Assembly: GCA_014584635.1 (NCBI GenBank)
Contig: JACTML010000192.1
Coordinates: 1 to 7,243 of the forward strand
Direction of reading: 5' to 3'
Length of the DNA: 7,243 nt
From: Nitrosomonas eutropha
GTDB lineage: Bacteria > Pseudomonadota > Gammaproteobacteria > Burkholderiales > Nitrosomonadaceae
In this document: positions 1 through 7,243 of the stretch, one piece after another
How the letters are laid out: the number at the start of each line of letters is the position of its first letter
Numbering within the stretch: the stretch's first letter is position 1
The notes under the pieces: model-generated
The model's input: only the letters and a program-made list of their open reading frames with translations
What the model was told of the DNA's origin: nothing
The model's database searches: none
Position numbers and translations under genes: made by a program

Positions 1-627
1 TCCGTAGCGGTGTTTGAGGTATTCAATTACAGCCGGGGTAATCGACAAAATAATGATCGCGGCGATGACCAGTTTGAAATTCTTTTGTATGAGAGGAAGC
101 TGCCCGAAATAAAATCCGGCATAAACAAATATCCCGACCCATAACGCTGCACCGATAATATTGTAAGCAAGAAAGGTGCGATAAGGCATAGTACCAATAC
201 CAGCTACAAATGGAGCAAAAGTACGGATGATGGGGATAAAGCGCGCAATAATAATCGTCTTGCCGCCATATTTAAGGTAGAAGTCATGTGTTTTATCCAA
301 GTGCTCCTGTTTAAGAAAACGGAATTTCCCCGGGGTAAAAACCTTTAATCCGAACTCCTTGCCAATCCAGTAATTCACACTGTCGCCCAGAATACCCGCC
401 AGACATAATCCGATAAACAAAATATGAGGATCAAGCTGAGATCCTGGCAAGGATGCTAATGATCCTGCAGCAAATAATAAAGAGTCTCCGGGCAGAAAAG
501 GAAGCACTACCAGCCCGGTTTCGCAAAATATAATCAGGAAAAGAATGCCATTAACCCATGCTCCGTATTCTGAAACAAGCCCTTGCAGGTGGCTGTCAAT
601 GTGAATGATGAAATCAATAAGAAACAT
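1..627 (-). CDS. dedA: DedA family inner-membrane protein (3' end cut by window edge)
   Basis: This gene runs off the left edge; 209 codons are visible. The product is a polytopic inner-membrane protein of the DedA/SNARE-associated family (VTT domain), whose members are implicated in undecaprenyl-phosphate or lipid translocation and in maintaining membrane potential. The N-terminus (MFLIDFIIHIDSHL) and the body resemble E. coli DedA, which is about 219 residues, so only about ten residues should be missing. Visible family motifs are the acidic segment around Glu36 with FLPGD at 44-48, and the Arg-containing segment ARFIPIIRT around 128-136, followed by hydrophobic helices near 139-175 and 187-200. 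ATG at 627 is the first possible start: an in-frame TAA lies seven codons upstream. No clear Shine-Dalgarno is visible. The gene follows a tRNA terminator and has its own candidate promoter. The family call is firm; the transported substrate in this organism is inference. Confidence 0.93.
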   Translation of the reverse strand, partial: MFLIDFIIHIDSHLQGLVSEYGAWVNGILFLIIFCETGLVVLPFLPGDSLLFAAGSLASLPGSQLDPHILFIGLCLAGILGDSVNYWIGKEFGLKVFTPGKFRFLKQEHLDKTHDFYLKYGGKTIIIARFIPIIRTFAPFVAGIGTMPYRTFLAYNIIGAALWVGIFVYAGFYFGQLPLIQKNFKLVIAAIIILSITPAVIEYLKHRYG

Positions 628-656
628 GGGCGGGAAGGATGGCGTTTACTGTAGAG

Positions 657-685
657 ATAAGCAGATCTGTAACAGTCAGTGTCAA
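657..685 (-). promoter_or_regulatory. Candidate sigma70 promoter for dedA
   Basis: On the minus strand a perfect TTGACA (-35, positions 680-685) is followed after 17 bases by GCTTAT (-10, positions 657-662). The -35 box is ideal and the -10 box weak (3 of 6). It would start transcription about 20 bases before the dedA ATG, downstream of the tRNA terminator, which fits independent expression of dedA. Confidence 0.45.
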
Positions 686-729
686 CAGCACTGCATCAGA
701 CTGCCGTGAATTTTAAAAACTTGTGCAAG

Positions 730-763
730 AAAAAAGGCACTTGCCCAACTATGGCCAAGTGCC
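730..763 (-). terminator. Intrinsic terminator of tRNA-Lys
   Basis: Read on the minus strand, GGCACTTG (763-756) pairs perfectly with CAAGTGCC (743-736), giving an 8-bp stem with a 12-base loop in which two further G-C pairs are possible. It is followed directly by six T residues (735-730). It starts only 6 bases after the encoded CCA of the tRNA, so it is a classic Rho-independent terminator for that transcript. Confidence 0.88.
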
Positions 764-769
764 TGTATC

Positions 770-845
770 TGGTAGGCCGTGCGCGATTCGAACGCGCGAC
801 CAACGGATTAAAAGTCCGCTGCTCTACCGGCTGAGCTAACGACCC
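770..845 (-). tRNA. tRNA-Lys (anticodon UUU)
   Basis: A 76-nt tRNA with an encoded CCA end. The anticodon TTT is at 812-810, flanked by T33 and A37 in a loop reading CTTTTAA. The D arm carries AGCTCAGCCGGTAGAGC and the T arm GTTCGAAT, both standard. The sequence from position 1 through the anticodon loop is close to E. coli tRNA-Lys. The acceptor stem (GGGTCGT with ACGGCCT) pairs over seven positions but uses two G-U wobbles, including the terminal pair G1-U72. No clear promoter could be identified upstream; the gene stands alone with its own terminator. Confidence 0.97.
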
Positions 846-1208
846 GAAGGCGGCTTTATCGCCACAAGAAGAAAGTCGTCGCGTTATCTTGTCGAGGCGG
901 CGTCTGCTCGGGTAGGTTGCATCTGTTATTTGTCATGGAGATTACCGCTATTTCAGAGATGGTACTAATGCTCCTCGCTGAGGCTATTGCCCTTTGTTGA
1001 CTTCTGCAATATTGTGAATCTGCTGTAAGAATCTGCCCAATCTTTCACTGAAGAGCGCACTACGGCGTTAAAATTGGATTCAATATGCTCATATGCCTTC
1101 GGGTGTGCTTTGCTTTTTACCCGGTGCTGCTTCCTGTGCTTGGAATCTTGAGCAGGCTTTAAAAAGGTGTTCCGGTATTTTTTCTGATTTTAAACTTGAT
1201 ATTTCACC
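846..1208. other. Intergenic region between tRNA-Lys and hemJ
   Basis: This 363-base stretch lies between divergently oriented tRNA-Lys (minus) and hemJ (plus), so it should hold promoters for both. I could not find a convincing -35/-10 pair for either. It has only short plus-strand reading frames, for example a 21-codon one starting at 936. On the minus strand it holds an open stretch at 965-1189 with no start codon near its beginning, listed separately. No tRNA-end duplication, integrase or inverted-repeat element is apparent. Confidence 0.5.
965..1189 (-). pseudogene. Possible remnant reading frame without a start codon
   Basis: On the minus strand 74 sense codons run from just after a TAA (1192-1190) to a TAG (967-965). 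The predicted peptide is strongly basic in its first half (many Lys, Arg and His) and then amphipathic, with segments such as AYEHIESNFNAVV and SVKDWADSYSRF that could form helices. The pattern vaguely recalls the helical ends of phasin-type proteins, but I do not recognise a family. No ATG, GTG or TTG occurs in its first 48 codons; an ATG in the same frame at 1210 is cut off by the TAA after six codons. It is either a chance open frame or the decayed 3' end of a gene displaced by hemJ. Function unknown. Confidence 0.2.
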
Positions 1209-1622
1209 ATGCTCTGGATTAAATCGTTACATATTGTTTCTATGGTGACCTGGTTTGCCGGGTTGTTTTATCTGCCAAGGCTGTTTGTTTACCATGCCAT
1301 GTGTACAGATCAGGCCGGGATAGATCGCTTTAAAGTGATGGAGCGCAAGCTTTATTACGGCATTATGACGCCCGGCGGATTAATGACCATCATTTTGGGC
1401 ACGTGGCTATGGCTGGGCTATGGTTTTTCCGGAGGATGGCTGCATACCAAGCTGGCGCTGGTTGTGCTGCTGATTGGCTACCATCTCTATTGTGGAAAGT
1501 TGCTGATCGATTTCAAGCATGACCGCAACCAGCATGGCCATGTTTACTATCGCTGGTTGAATGAACTGCCGGTGCTGGCGCTGTTTGCAATTGTTATTCT
1601 GGTTGTGGTCAAACCTTATTGA
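1209..1622 (+). CDS. hemJ: HemJ-type protoporphyrinogen IX oxidase (CopD-like membrane protein)
   Basis: The 137-residue product is a small, mostly hydrophobic inner-membrane protein of the HemJ family (formerly UPF0093). HemJ converts protoporphyrinogen IX to protoporphyrin IX, the penultimate step of haem synthesis, in many bacteria lacking HemG or HemY. Family hallmarks are the first helix with LHI (His8) and WFAGLFYLPRLFVYH (15-29), the charged segment ERKLYYGIMTPGG (45-57), GWLHTK (76-81, conserved Lys81), and a final RWLNELP segment (115-121) before the last helix. His8 is in the position expected for the family's haem-b ligand. Length matches the usual 135-150 residues. ATG at 1209 gives the typical family N-terminus, and an in-frame TGA four codons upstream excludes a longer form. 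There is no obvious Shine-Dalgarno. It is convergent with def, 20 bases away. Confidence 0.9.
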   Translation: MLWIKSLHIVSMVTWFAGLFYLPRLFVYHAMCTDQAGIDRFKVMERKLYYGIMTPGGLMTIILGTWLWLGYGFSGGWLHTKLALVVLLIGYHLYCGKLLIDFKHDRNQHGHVYYRWLNELPVLALFAIVILVVVKPY

Positions 1623-1642
1623 CAGACAGGATAAACGGATAC

Positions 1643-2173
1643 TCAGTCCTCTGCGATTAACTGATCCGGAAAGAGTGTATCGGTATAGCCGAATTTACGC
1701 AGATCGTTAATACGCATGGGATAAAGAATTCCGTTCAGATGATCACATTCATGTTGTACCACACGTGCGTGAAATCCTGTAACAATCCTGTCAACGGGCG
1801 CTCCATATGCATCGACACCTTGATAGCGCAGCCGGGTGTAACGGGGAACCAGTCCGCGCATTCCCGGGATACTTAAACAGCCTTCCCAGTCTTCCTCCAT
1901 TTGTTCTGTCAACGGAGTGAGTACCGGATTAAGAAGTACAGTAAAGGGAACGCTTTCAGCATCGGGGTAGCGTTGAGAGTGTTCAACACCGAATATAACT
2001 ACTTGCAGACTGACCCCGATCTGCGGAGCAGCCAGCCCGGCGCCGTTGAGTGCGGCCATTGTGTCCTGCATATCCTGTAGTAATTCCTTAAGCGCGGGCG
2101 TGTCCAGTTGTTCCACGCGTTGTGCAAGCTGCAACAGGCATGGATCTCCCATTTTCAGTACCGATTTAATCAT
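1643..2173 (-). CDS. def: Peptide deformylase
   Basis: The 176-residue cytoplasmic metalloenzyme removes the formyl group from the N-terminal formyl-methionine of new proteins. All three catalytic motifs are present: GAGLAAPQ (44-51), EGCLS (97-101, metal ligand Cys99) and HECDH (141-145, ligands His141 and His145 and catalytic Glu142). Length and the C-terminal segment (around FGYTDTLFP) are normal. ATG at 2173 lies 6 bases after an AGGAA ribosome site within the end of the upstream phosphorylase gene; the two genes overlap by 8 bases (ATGATTAA), which suggests translational coupling. The usual partner fmt is not adjacent, so this may be a second, non-operonic copy of def, but that cannot be decided from this window. 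Confidence 0.95.
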   Translation of the reverse strand: MIKSVLKMGDPCLLQLAQRVEQLDTPALKELLQDMQDTMAALNGAGLAAPQIGVSLQVVIFGVEHSQRYPDAESVPFTVLLNPVLTPLTEQMEEDWEGCLSIPGMRGLVPRYTRLRYQGVDAYGAPVDRIVTGFHARVVQHECDHLNGILYPMRINDLRKFGYTDTLFPDQLIAED

Positions 2174-2912
2174 CGTGATTCCTGACCAGTTGTTCCAGTA
2201 TGTTTCTGACGTTTTTCATTGTATTTTCCAGTATTTTGTGTGCAGCCTGTAGCGGAATGGCCTGTGTGCTTTCTCCTTTTCCGGCTGCATGATTGGCAAT
2301 GGCAGCAATGGTTGCATAAGAAATACCTAATTCTCTTGCAAGGATTGCCTCCGGCATGCCGGTCATCCCGACAATATCTGCGCCATCGCGTTCCAGACGA
2401 TTAATTTCCGCAGCTGTTTCAAATCTTGGGCCCTGGGTTGCAGCGTAAACGCCGCCATCAATAACCGGTTCTCCTGTATCCCGGGCTGCTTTCAGGAGAC
2501 AGGCTCGCGTAACAGGGCAATAGGGCTGTGTAAAATCGGTATTGGTGATGGTTGTATCTGATCGATTATGAAAAGTAGCTTCCCGGCCGTGCGTGTAATC
2601 AATGATCTGATCAGGGATAACGATTCTGCCGGGCTCCATATCTTTACGAATGCCTCCTACCGAAGTGACCGCTATAATCGTTTTGACTTGCAGCGTGTAC
2701 AAGGCCCAGATGTTGGCACGATAGTTAACGGCGTGGGGGGGGATGGTAATACCGTGACCATGGCGGGACAGAAAAACAATTTCCTGTGTGCCGATCGTGC
2801 CAAAAATTAATGAGCCGGATGGTTCTCCGTAGGGAGTTCTGACGACCTGGCGATGCGTGACTTCCAAGCCGGCAAGTTTGTTCATGCGCCTGCCACCAAT
2901 AATTGCAATCAT
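2166..2912 (-). CDS. S-methyl-5'-thioinosine phosphorylase-type MTAP/PNP family enzyme
   Basis: The 248-residue cytoplasmic protein belongs to the trimeric purine nucleoside/methylthioadenosine phosphorylase family, which splits a purine nucleoside with phosphate into base and (methylthio)ribose 1-phosphate. Visible motifs are SRHGHG (49-54), [14 protein letters not shown] (58-71), TSVGGIR (83-89), [11 protein letters not shown] (156-166) and VGMTGMPEA (181-189). In the base-binding loop it has IANHAAG (205-211), with Asn207 instead of the Asp pair that marks adenine-specific MTAP. This favours 6-oxopurine substrates such as methylthioinosine, as in the Pseudomonas enzyme. Oddity: the N-terminal glycine loop reads GGRRM rather than the usual GG(S/T)GL, losing an expected phosphate-binding Ser/Thr. 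ATG at 2912 has CAGGA upstream. It overlaps def by 8 bases. Family certain, exact substrate inferred. Confidence 0.87.
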   Translation of the reverse strand: MIAIIGGRRMNKLAGLEVTHRQVVRTPYGEPSGSLIFGTIGTQEIVFLSRHGHGITIPPHAVNYRANIWALYTLQVKTIIAVTSVGGIRKDMEPGRIVIPDQIIDYTHGREATFHNRSDTTITNTDFTQPYCPVTRACLLKAARDTGEPVIDGGVYAATQGPRFETAAEINRLERDGADIVGMTGMPEAILARELGISYATIAAIANHAAGKGESTQAIPLQAAHKILENTMKNVRNILEQLVRNHDD

Positions 2913-2948
2913 GCTGATCCTGAAGTAATAAGCTATTTGTATGGTTTT

Positions 2949-2977
2949 ATTATAACTGGCATATCGAATAATGCCCT
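2949..2977 (-). promoter_or_regulatory. Candidate promoter for the phosphorylase-def pair
   Basis: A perfect TATAAT lies on the minus strand at 2954-2949, about 37 bases before the phosphorylase ATG. The hexamer 17 bases upstream (2977-2972, AGGGCA) is a poor -35 (3 of 6). A short inverted repeat, GGCAT-8-ATGCC (2958-2975), fills the spacer and could be an operator, though 5-bp arms may be chance. It supports transcription of the pair separately from ligA. Confidence 0.4.
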
Positions 2978-3020
2978 AAGCGTACAAAAAGATAGCGGTG
3001 AAGATGATTGATCAGCCTTT

Positions 3021-5075
<2,055 letters not shown>

Positions 5076-5154
5076 TTACCATTTTGAAAAAATAGAGCAG
5101 GGGAGGGCGGCAATTAAATAGTGAAAATATGCTGTGTAATAAGAGTTTCCGGGT

Positions 5155-5185
5155 TTTATAAACTTTGTGCAAGGCAGACTGTCTA
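5155..5185 (-). promoter_or_regulatory. Weak candidate promoter for ligA
   Basis: On the minus strand TAGACA (5185-5180, 5 of 6 to consensus) and TATAAA (5160-5155, 5 of 6) are separated by 19 bases, longer than the preferred 17. It would give a leader of roughly 80 bases before the ligA ATG. The boxes are good but the spacing is poor, so confidence is low. Confidence 0.3.
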
Positions 5186-5345
5186 CTGGTAACCTGCACA
5201 GTTTCAGTGTCATCGTTGCAGCTGTTGTGTGAGCGCAGAGGGGCAAGGATAAAGAATTCTGCCCGAAAAGATTGTTTTACCAAGTTTGAAGATTACTCTT
5301 GCCATATTCCATGCGGTATTACTGATTCAGGTTACACTTATTTGC

Positions 5346-5373
5346 TTTACAGAAGATCCTTGAGAATTATTTT
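5346..5373 (+). promoter_or_regulatory. Weak candidate promoter for the Spy/CpxP-like gene
   Basis: TTTACA (5346-5351, 5 of 6) and TATTTT (5368-5373, 4 of 6) are separated by 16 bases. The implied start near 5380 would leave a very short leader beginning at the ribosome site AGGAGAAG (5381-5388). Such genes are often driven by envelope-stress or metal-responsive regulators, but I see no clear CpxR, ZraR or ECF-sigma site. Confidence 0.3.
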
Positions 5374-5392
5374 TTATAACAGGAGAAGTCAT

Positions 5393-6055
5393 ATGAATAT
5401 CAGATTGACCGGATTATCAGTTCTTGTTGGTGCTTTGTTTGCCCTTCCTGCTGCCGCAACTGCCGTTTCTCCGGCAGCTGTAACGTTAACTCAACAGGGA
5501 GAAGCCGCTACGCTTGTTCAGGCACAAGCTCAGCAACACCAGGTGCAAAATAAAGAAAGGGAAGGTAAGGGCCAGGGATATTCAGGTGAATCAGGTCATG
5601 ATGGCCACGATCATGGAGATCAGGCAAAACAGGAAAAAGGTAAAGGTAAGGGAAAAAACAAGGATAAAGGCAAAGAGGGGCATGATCATGGCGATAAGGA
5701 AAGCCATGGTCATCACCACAGCTATGCGCATAATGTTGCTGTGCAGGCAGAAGTCCTGGGGCTTTCCGATGAACAGCTCGGCAAAATCATACGTATTCAT
5801 CTGAAAGAAGATCCCAAAGCACATGATCGTCTCAAAAAGAAAATGAAAGAAAGCATGAAAGCTTTTCGTAAAGCAGTTGCTCAACCTGCTGTTGATGAAG
5901 AAACGCTACGTAAACTGGGGCAGGAGCACATCGATAGCTTTAATGAAATGGTTGCCCATCATATCGAAGAGCGCAAAGCGGTTCGCAGTATATTGACGCC
6001 TGAACAGGTTGAAAAATTAAAAGATATAAAAATAGAGCATGACCATGACCATTAA
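5393..6055 (+). CDS. Secreted His/Lys/Gly-rich Spy/CpxP-like periplasmic protein
   Basis: The 220-residue product starts with a clear signal peptide (MNIRLTGLSVLVGALFALPAAATA, likely cut after Ala24), so it should be periplasmic. Residues 58-113 form a low-complexity linker: GHDHGD occurs twice (71-76, 96-101), around a Gly/Lys-rich stretch (82-95), then SHGHHH (104-109); ten His lie between 69 and 113. Residues 115-212 look all-helical, with two LTxxQ-like motifs, LSDEQ (124-128) and LTPEQ (201-205), the signature of the Spy/CpxP/ZraP group of periplasmic chaperones and metal-stress proteins. The tail ends HDHDH. This suggests an envelope chaperone or sensor binding a transition metal such as Zn, Ni, Cu or Co; the metal is inference. 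ATG at 5393 is preceded by a strong AGGAGAAG, so this start is preferred over the in-frame upstream ATG at 5165. The neighbours give no functional link. Confidence 0.8.
   Translation: MNIRLTGLSVLVGALFALPAAATAVSPAAVTLTQQGEAATLVQAQAQQHQVQNKEREGKGQGYSGESGHDGHDHGDQAKQEKGKGKGKNKDKGKEGHDHGDKESHGHHHSYAHNVAVQAEVLGLSDEQLGKIIRIHLKEDPKAHDRLKKKMKESMKAFRKAVAQPAVDEETLRKLGQEHIDSFNEMVAHHIEERKAVRSILTPEQVEKLKDIKIEHDHDH
5561..5719 (+). repeat. Low-complexity coding segment with repeated His/Asp/Gly units
   Basis: This segment encodes residues 57-109 of the Spy/CpxP-like protein. It contains an imperfect 18-bp direct repeat at 5603-5620 and 5678-5695, both encoding GHDHGD, separated by a purine-rich stretch made of AAA/AAG and GGN codons. 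The repetition is enough to allow expansion or contraction by slippage. Confidence 0.6.
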
Positions 6056-6106
6056 TCTGATCTGTAAAGGCTGATAACGGCAGCTGTAAAGTTGCTGATA
6101 GTAATT

Positions 6107-6156
6107 TTAGCGCCAGTGAAAGAACTTGTTTTACCGGAGTTCTTCGCTGGCGCTAA
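6107..6156. terminator. Long imperfect hairpin between convergent genes, possible bidirectional terminator
   Basis: Left arm 6107-6125 and right arm 6139-6156 pair over 18 positions: TTAGCGCCAG with CTGGCGCTAA is perfect, followed by a U-G wobble, GAA, a one-base bulge and GAAC with GTTC. The loop is 13 bases. It lies 51 bases after the stop of the Spy/CpxP-like gene and 76 bases after the fliT stop, so it could end both transcripts. A proper T tract is missing on both strands, so it may instead stabilise 3' ends or be a dispersed repeat. Confidence 0.45.
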
Positions 6157-6232
6157 TTAATCCTGGTTTTGCAGAGATTCCTCGGGCTGGATTACAGGTG
6201 ATGTTGCGCGCTATGGCTATCTGGAATGTAAA

Positions 6233-6604
6233 TTACCTATCGGTTCGGTAAGTCTGTTTCAGTTTTCGCTTGTGATCGCAGCTGGTTAATATGTTCTGTA
6301 AATGTGTCATTTTAGGCTCAGTAATGGTGCGAATTTCAGCATCGCGAGCGAGTATCTGCTGGATAAGGTCTATTTTTTTTTTCTGCTGAACTTCGCTTAA
6401 TACTTTCCGGACAGGCTGTTCCATTAGCTGGCTGGCCAGGCGCTTGCAATTATGCTCCAGCGTTATCAACTCATCCCAGTCATTGTTTTTTGCCGCTTGC
6501 AGCATTTGATCGGTGATCGCCAGAATCGCTGTATATGCATTGATCATTTGTATGGCATCTCCGTTATCATCCGGTTGCTGTCCTGAAGAATCATTGAAAT
6601 TCAT
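6233..6604 (-). CDS. fliT: Flagellar chaperone FliT-like protein
   Basis: The 123-residue, mostly helical cytoplasmic protein is the likely FliT, an export chaperone for the filament cap protein FliD that in enteric bacteria also restrains the FlhDC regulator. The evidence is the position directly after fliD and fliS, the length, and the NDWDELITLEHN segment (41-52), which matches the weakly conserved W..L...E signature of FliT. The N-terminal 16 residues are polar and probably disordered; the C-terminus is basic. The start overlaps the fliS stop (ATGA, 6604-6601), and only a weak ribosome site is seen, suggesting coupling to fliS translation. The coding strand has a run of ten A residues (6382-6373, Lys-Lys-Lys-Ile), prone to slippage. 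FliT sequences diverge quickly, so the call leans on context. Confidence 0.8.
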   Translation of the reverse strand: MNFNDSSGQQPDDNGDAIQMINAYTAILAITDQMLQAAKNNDWDELITLEHNCKRLASQLMEQPVRKVLSEVQQKKKIDLIQQILARDAEIRTITEPKMTHLQNILTSCDHKRKLKQTYRTDR

Positions 6605-7071
6605 ACCATAGCACCCGTTTTAACTGTTTGTTCGAGTGTCATACTGACTGCTGTTTTTGTATCTTCTTTAGCTGTAGACTGCTTTCCAATGGCAGTCCAG
6701 GCTTCCTGTAATTCGCTAAGCAGCTGGCTGATTTCTTCAATAATGGCGGAATTATTCTGAATATTGGCGACAAGTAACCGGCTGGTCATGTAGTCGTAGA
6801 GTTGATCGAGTTGTATAGCTAATTCGCCTCCTGCTGTTTTATCCAGACTGGCTTTCAGACCGTGATCAATAATCATGATGGCCTTGGAGAGCATTTCTCC
6901 CTTGGCAGCAATCTTGTTCTGCTGCATATACAGGCGGCTGCAATCCAGCGCCTGCCGTGCACCTTCAAACAGCATTAGAATCAGTTTGTGTGGATCGGCG
7001 GATACCACCCCGGATTCAATTCCGATGCTTTGGTAATTTTTAATTGCTCGGCTGGGTGATTCTGTAAACAT
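6601..7071 (-). CDS. fliS: Flagellar export chaperone FliS
   Basis: The 156-residue helical cytoplasmic protein binds the C-terminus of flagellin, keeps it unpolymerised and delivers it to the flagellar export gate. Family features are NYQSIGIESGVVSADPHKLI (12-31) with the following LMLFEGA, the helix KGEMLSKAIMIIDHGLKASL (57-76), LDQLYDYMTSRLLVAN (88-103), and LLSELQEAW (117-125). The C-terminal 25 residues are a polar extension, making it slightly longer than the usual 130-145 residues. ATG at 7071 gives the standard family N-terminus; AAGGA lies about 10 bases upstream, a rather long spacing. It is 55 bases after fliD and overlaps fliT by 4 bases, the conventional fliD-fliS-fliT order. Confidence 0.95.
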   Translation of the reverse strand: MFTESPSRAIKNYQSIGIESGVVSADPHKLILMLFEGARQALDCSRLYMQQNKIAAKGEMLSKAIMIIDHGLKASLDKTAGGELAIQLDQLYDYMTSRLLVANIQNNSAIIEEISQLLSELQEAWTAIGKQSTAKEDTKTAVSMTLEQTVKTGAMV

Positions 7072-7126
7072 GATTAATTTGTCCTTTGAGGAAAAGATAT
7101 TCGTTATTGATTGCTATCCGGAACAG

Positions 7127-7243
7127 TTATTTGTCACCAATCTTGGGTAAATTGGCCAATTGCTGCTGCAGGTAGTTGCTGGTTTGCGTCATACTGGCGA
7201 TCATGGAGTCCAATGCTGTGAACTGTGCCAATAGGCGTTTTTC
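7127..7243 (-). CDS. fliD: Flagellar filament cap protein FliD (C-terminal end only)
   Basis: The last 38 codons of a gene that enters from the right edge, ending in TAA at 7129-7127. The peptide contains RLLAQFTALDSMIASM and TSNYLQQQLANL. This is the characteristic C-terminal coiled-coil end of FliD (the FTALD..I..M...S.YL.QQ pattern), the hook-associated protein 2 that caps the growing filament and folds exported flagellin. The C-terminal end is also the region that FliT-type chaperones bind in enteric bacteria. The position immediately upstream of fliS and fliT supports the call. The start and main body lie outside the window. Confidence 0.9.
   Translation of the reverse strand, partial: EKRLLAQFTALDSMIASMTQTSNYLQQQLANLPKIGDK

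Noticed and set aside
770..845. tRNA-Lys as an integration site of a genomic island
   Set aside because: No integrase gene, no duplicated tRNA 3' end and no foreign-looking genes lie on either side; the tRNA 3' end is followed directly by its own terminator and dedA.
936..1001. Short plus-strand 21-codon frame starting at the ATG at 936
   Set aside because: It is too short to distinguish from chance and no ribosome site precedes it.
1623..1642. Terminator between convergent hemJ and def
   Set aside because: The gap is only 20 bases and I find no stem of more than a few pairs and no T tract.
5165..5392. Upstream in-frame extension of the Spy/CpxP-like gene to an ATG at 5165, giving 296 residues
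   Set aside because: The extension has no ribosome site and an amino-acid composition unlike a signal region, and would bury the obvious signal peptide that begins at 5393 behind a strong AGGAGAAG.
5514..5884. Overlapping open frames on both strands inside the His-rich region
   Set aside because: They arise from the repetitive, purine-rich composition of the real gene; they lack ribosome sites and recognisable protein features.

Overview
The window reads like an ordinary chromosomal segment of a Gram-negative proteobacterium, most likely a betaproteobacterium. The reasons are an E. coli-like DedA, a HemJ-type haem-synthesis protein, an S-methyl-5'-thioinosine phosphorylase-type enzyme of the kind known from Pseudomonas, a periplasmic Spy/CpxP-like protein, and a fliD-fliS-fliT flagellar cluster. 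The moderate GC content and gene set would fit the Nitrosomonas group, but that is an impression, not a demonstration. I see no integrase, transposase, CRISPR array or phage gene.

Layout, left to right. A nearly complete dedA gene lies on the minus strand (1-627) with a candidate promoter at 657-685. Upstream of it, also on the minus strand, is a tRNA-Lys(UUU) gene (770-845) with its own intrinsic terminator (730-763). A 363-base stretch (846-1208) has no convincing gene, only a start-less, remnant-like minus-strand reading frame (965-1189). hemJ (1209-1622, plus) then converges, with a 20-base gap, on a minus-strand pair: the methylthioinosine phosphorylase-type gene (2166-2912) and def (1643-2173), which overlap by 8 bases. 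A TATAAT box lies in the short gap between this pair and ligA. ligA (3021-5069, minus) is a full-length NAD-dependent DNA ligase. A 323-base divergent intergenic region separates it from a plus-strand gene (5393-6055) for a secreted His/Lys/Gly-rich Spy/CpxP-like protein. A long imperfect hairpin (6107-6156) sits between this gene and the flagellar cluster that converges on it: the end of fliD (7127-7243), fliS (6601-7071) and fliT (6233-6604), all minus strand, with a 4-base ATGA overlap between fliS and fliT.

How the genes work together. The best-supported functional unit is the flagellar filament-assembly cluster: FliD is the cap, FliS the flagellin chaperone and FliT the FliD chaperone. 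The phosphorylase-def pair is probably translationally coupled; it places a methylthio-purine salvage step next to N-terminal formyl removal, both linked to methionine economy. The other genes (membrane lipid carrier transport, haem synthesis, DNA ligation, envelope chaperone/metal binding) are separate housekeeping units.

I do not see a clear new multi-gene system. The items most worth checking are the metal-binding-looking linker in the Spy/CpxP-like protein, an altered phosphate-binding loop in the phosphorylase that can be explained by exchange of two adjacent bases, the start-less reading frame beside hemJ, a run of ten A residues inside fliT, and the hairpin at 6107-6156.
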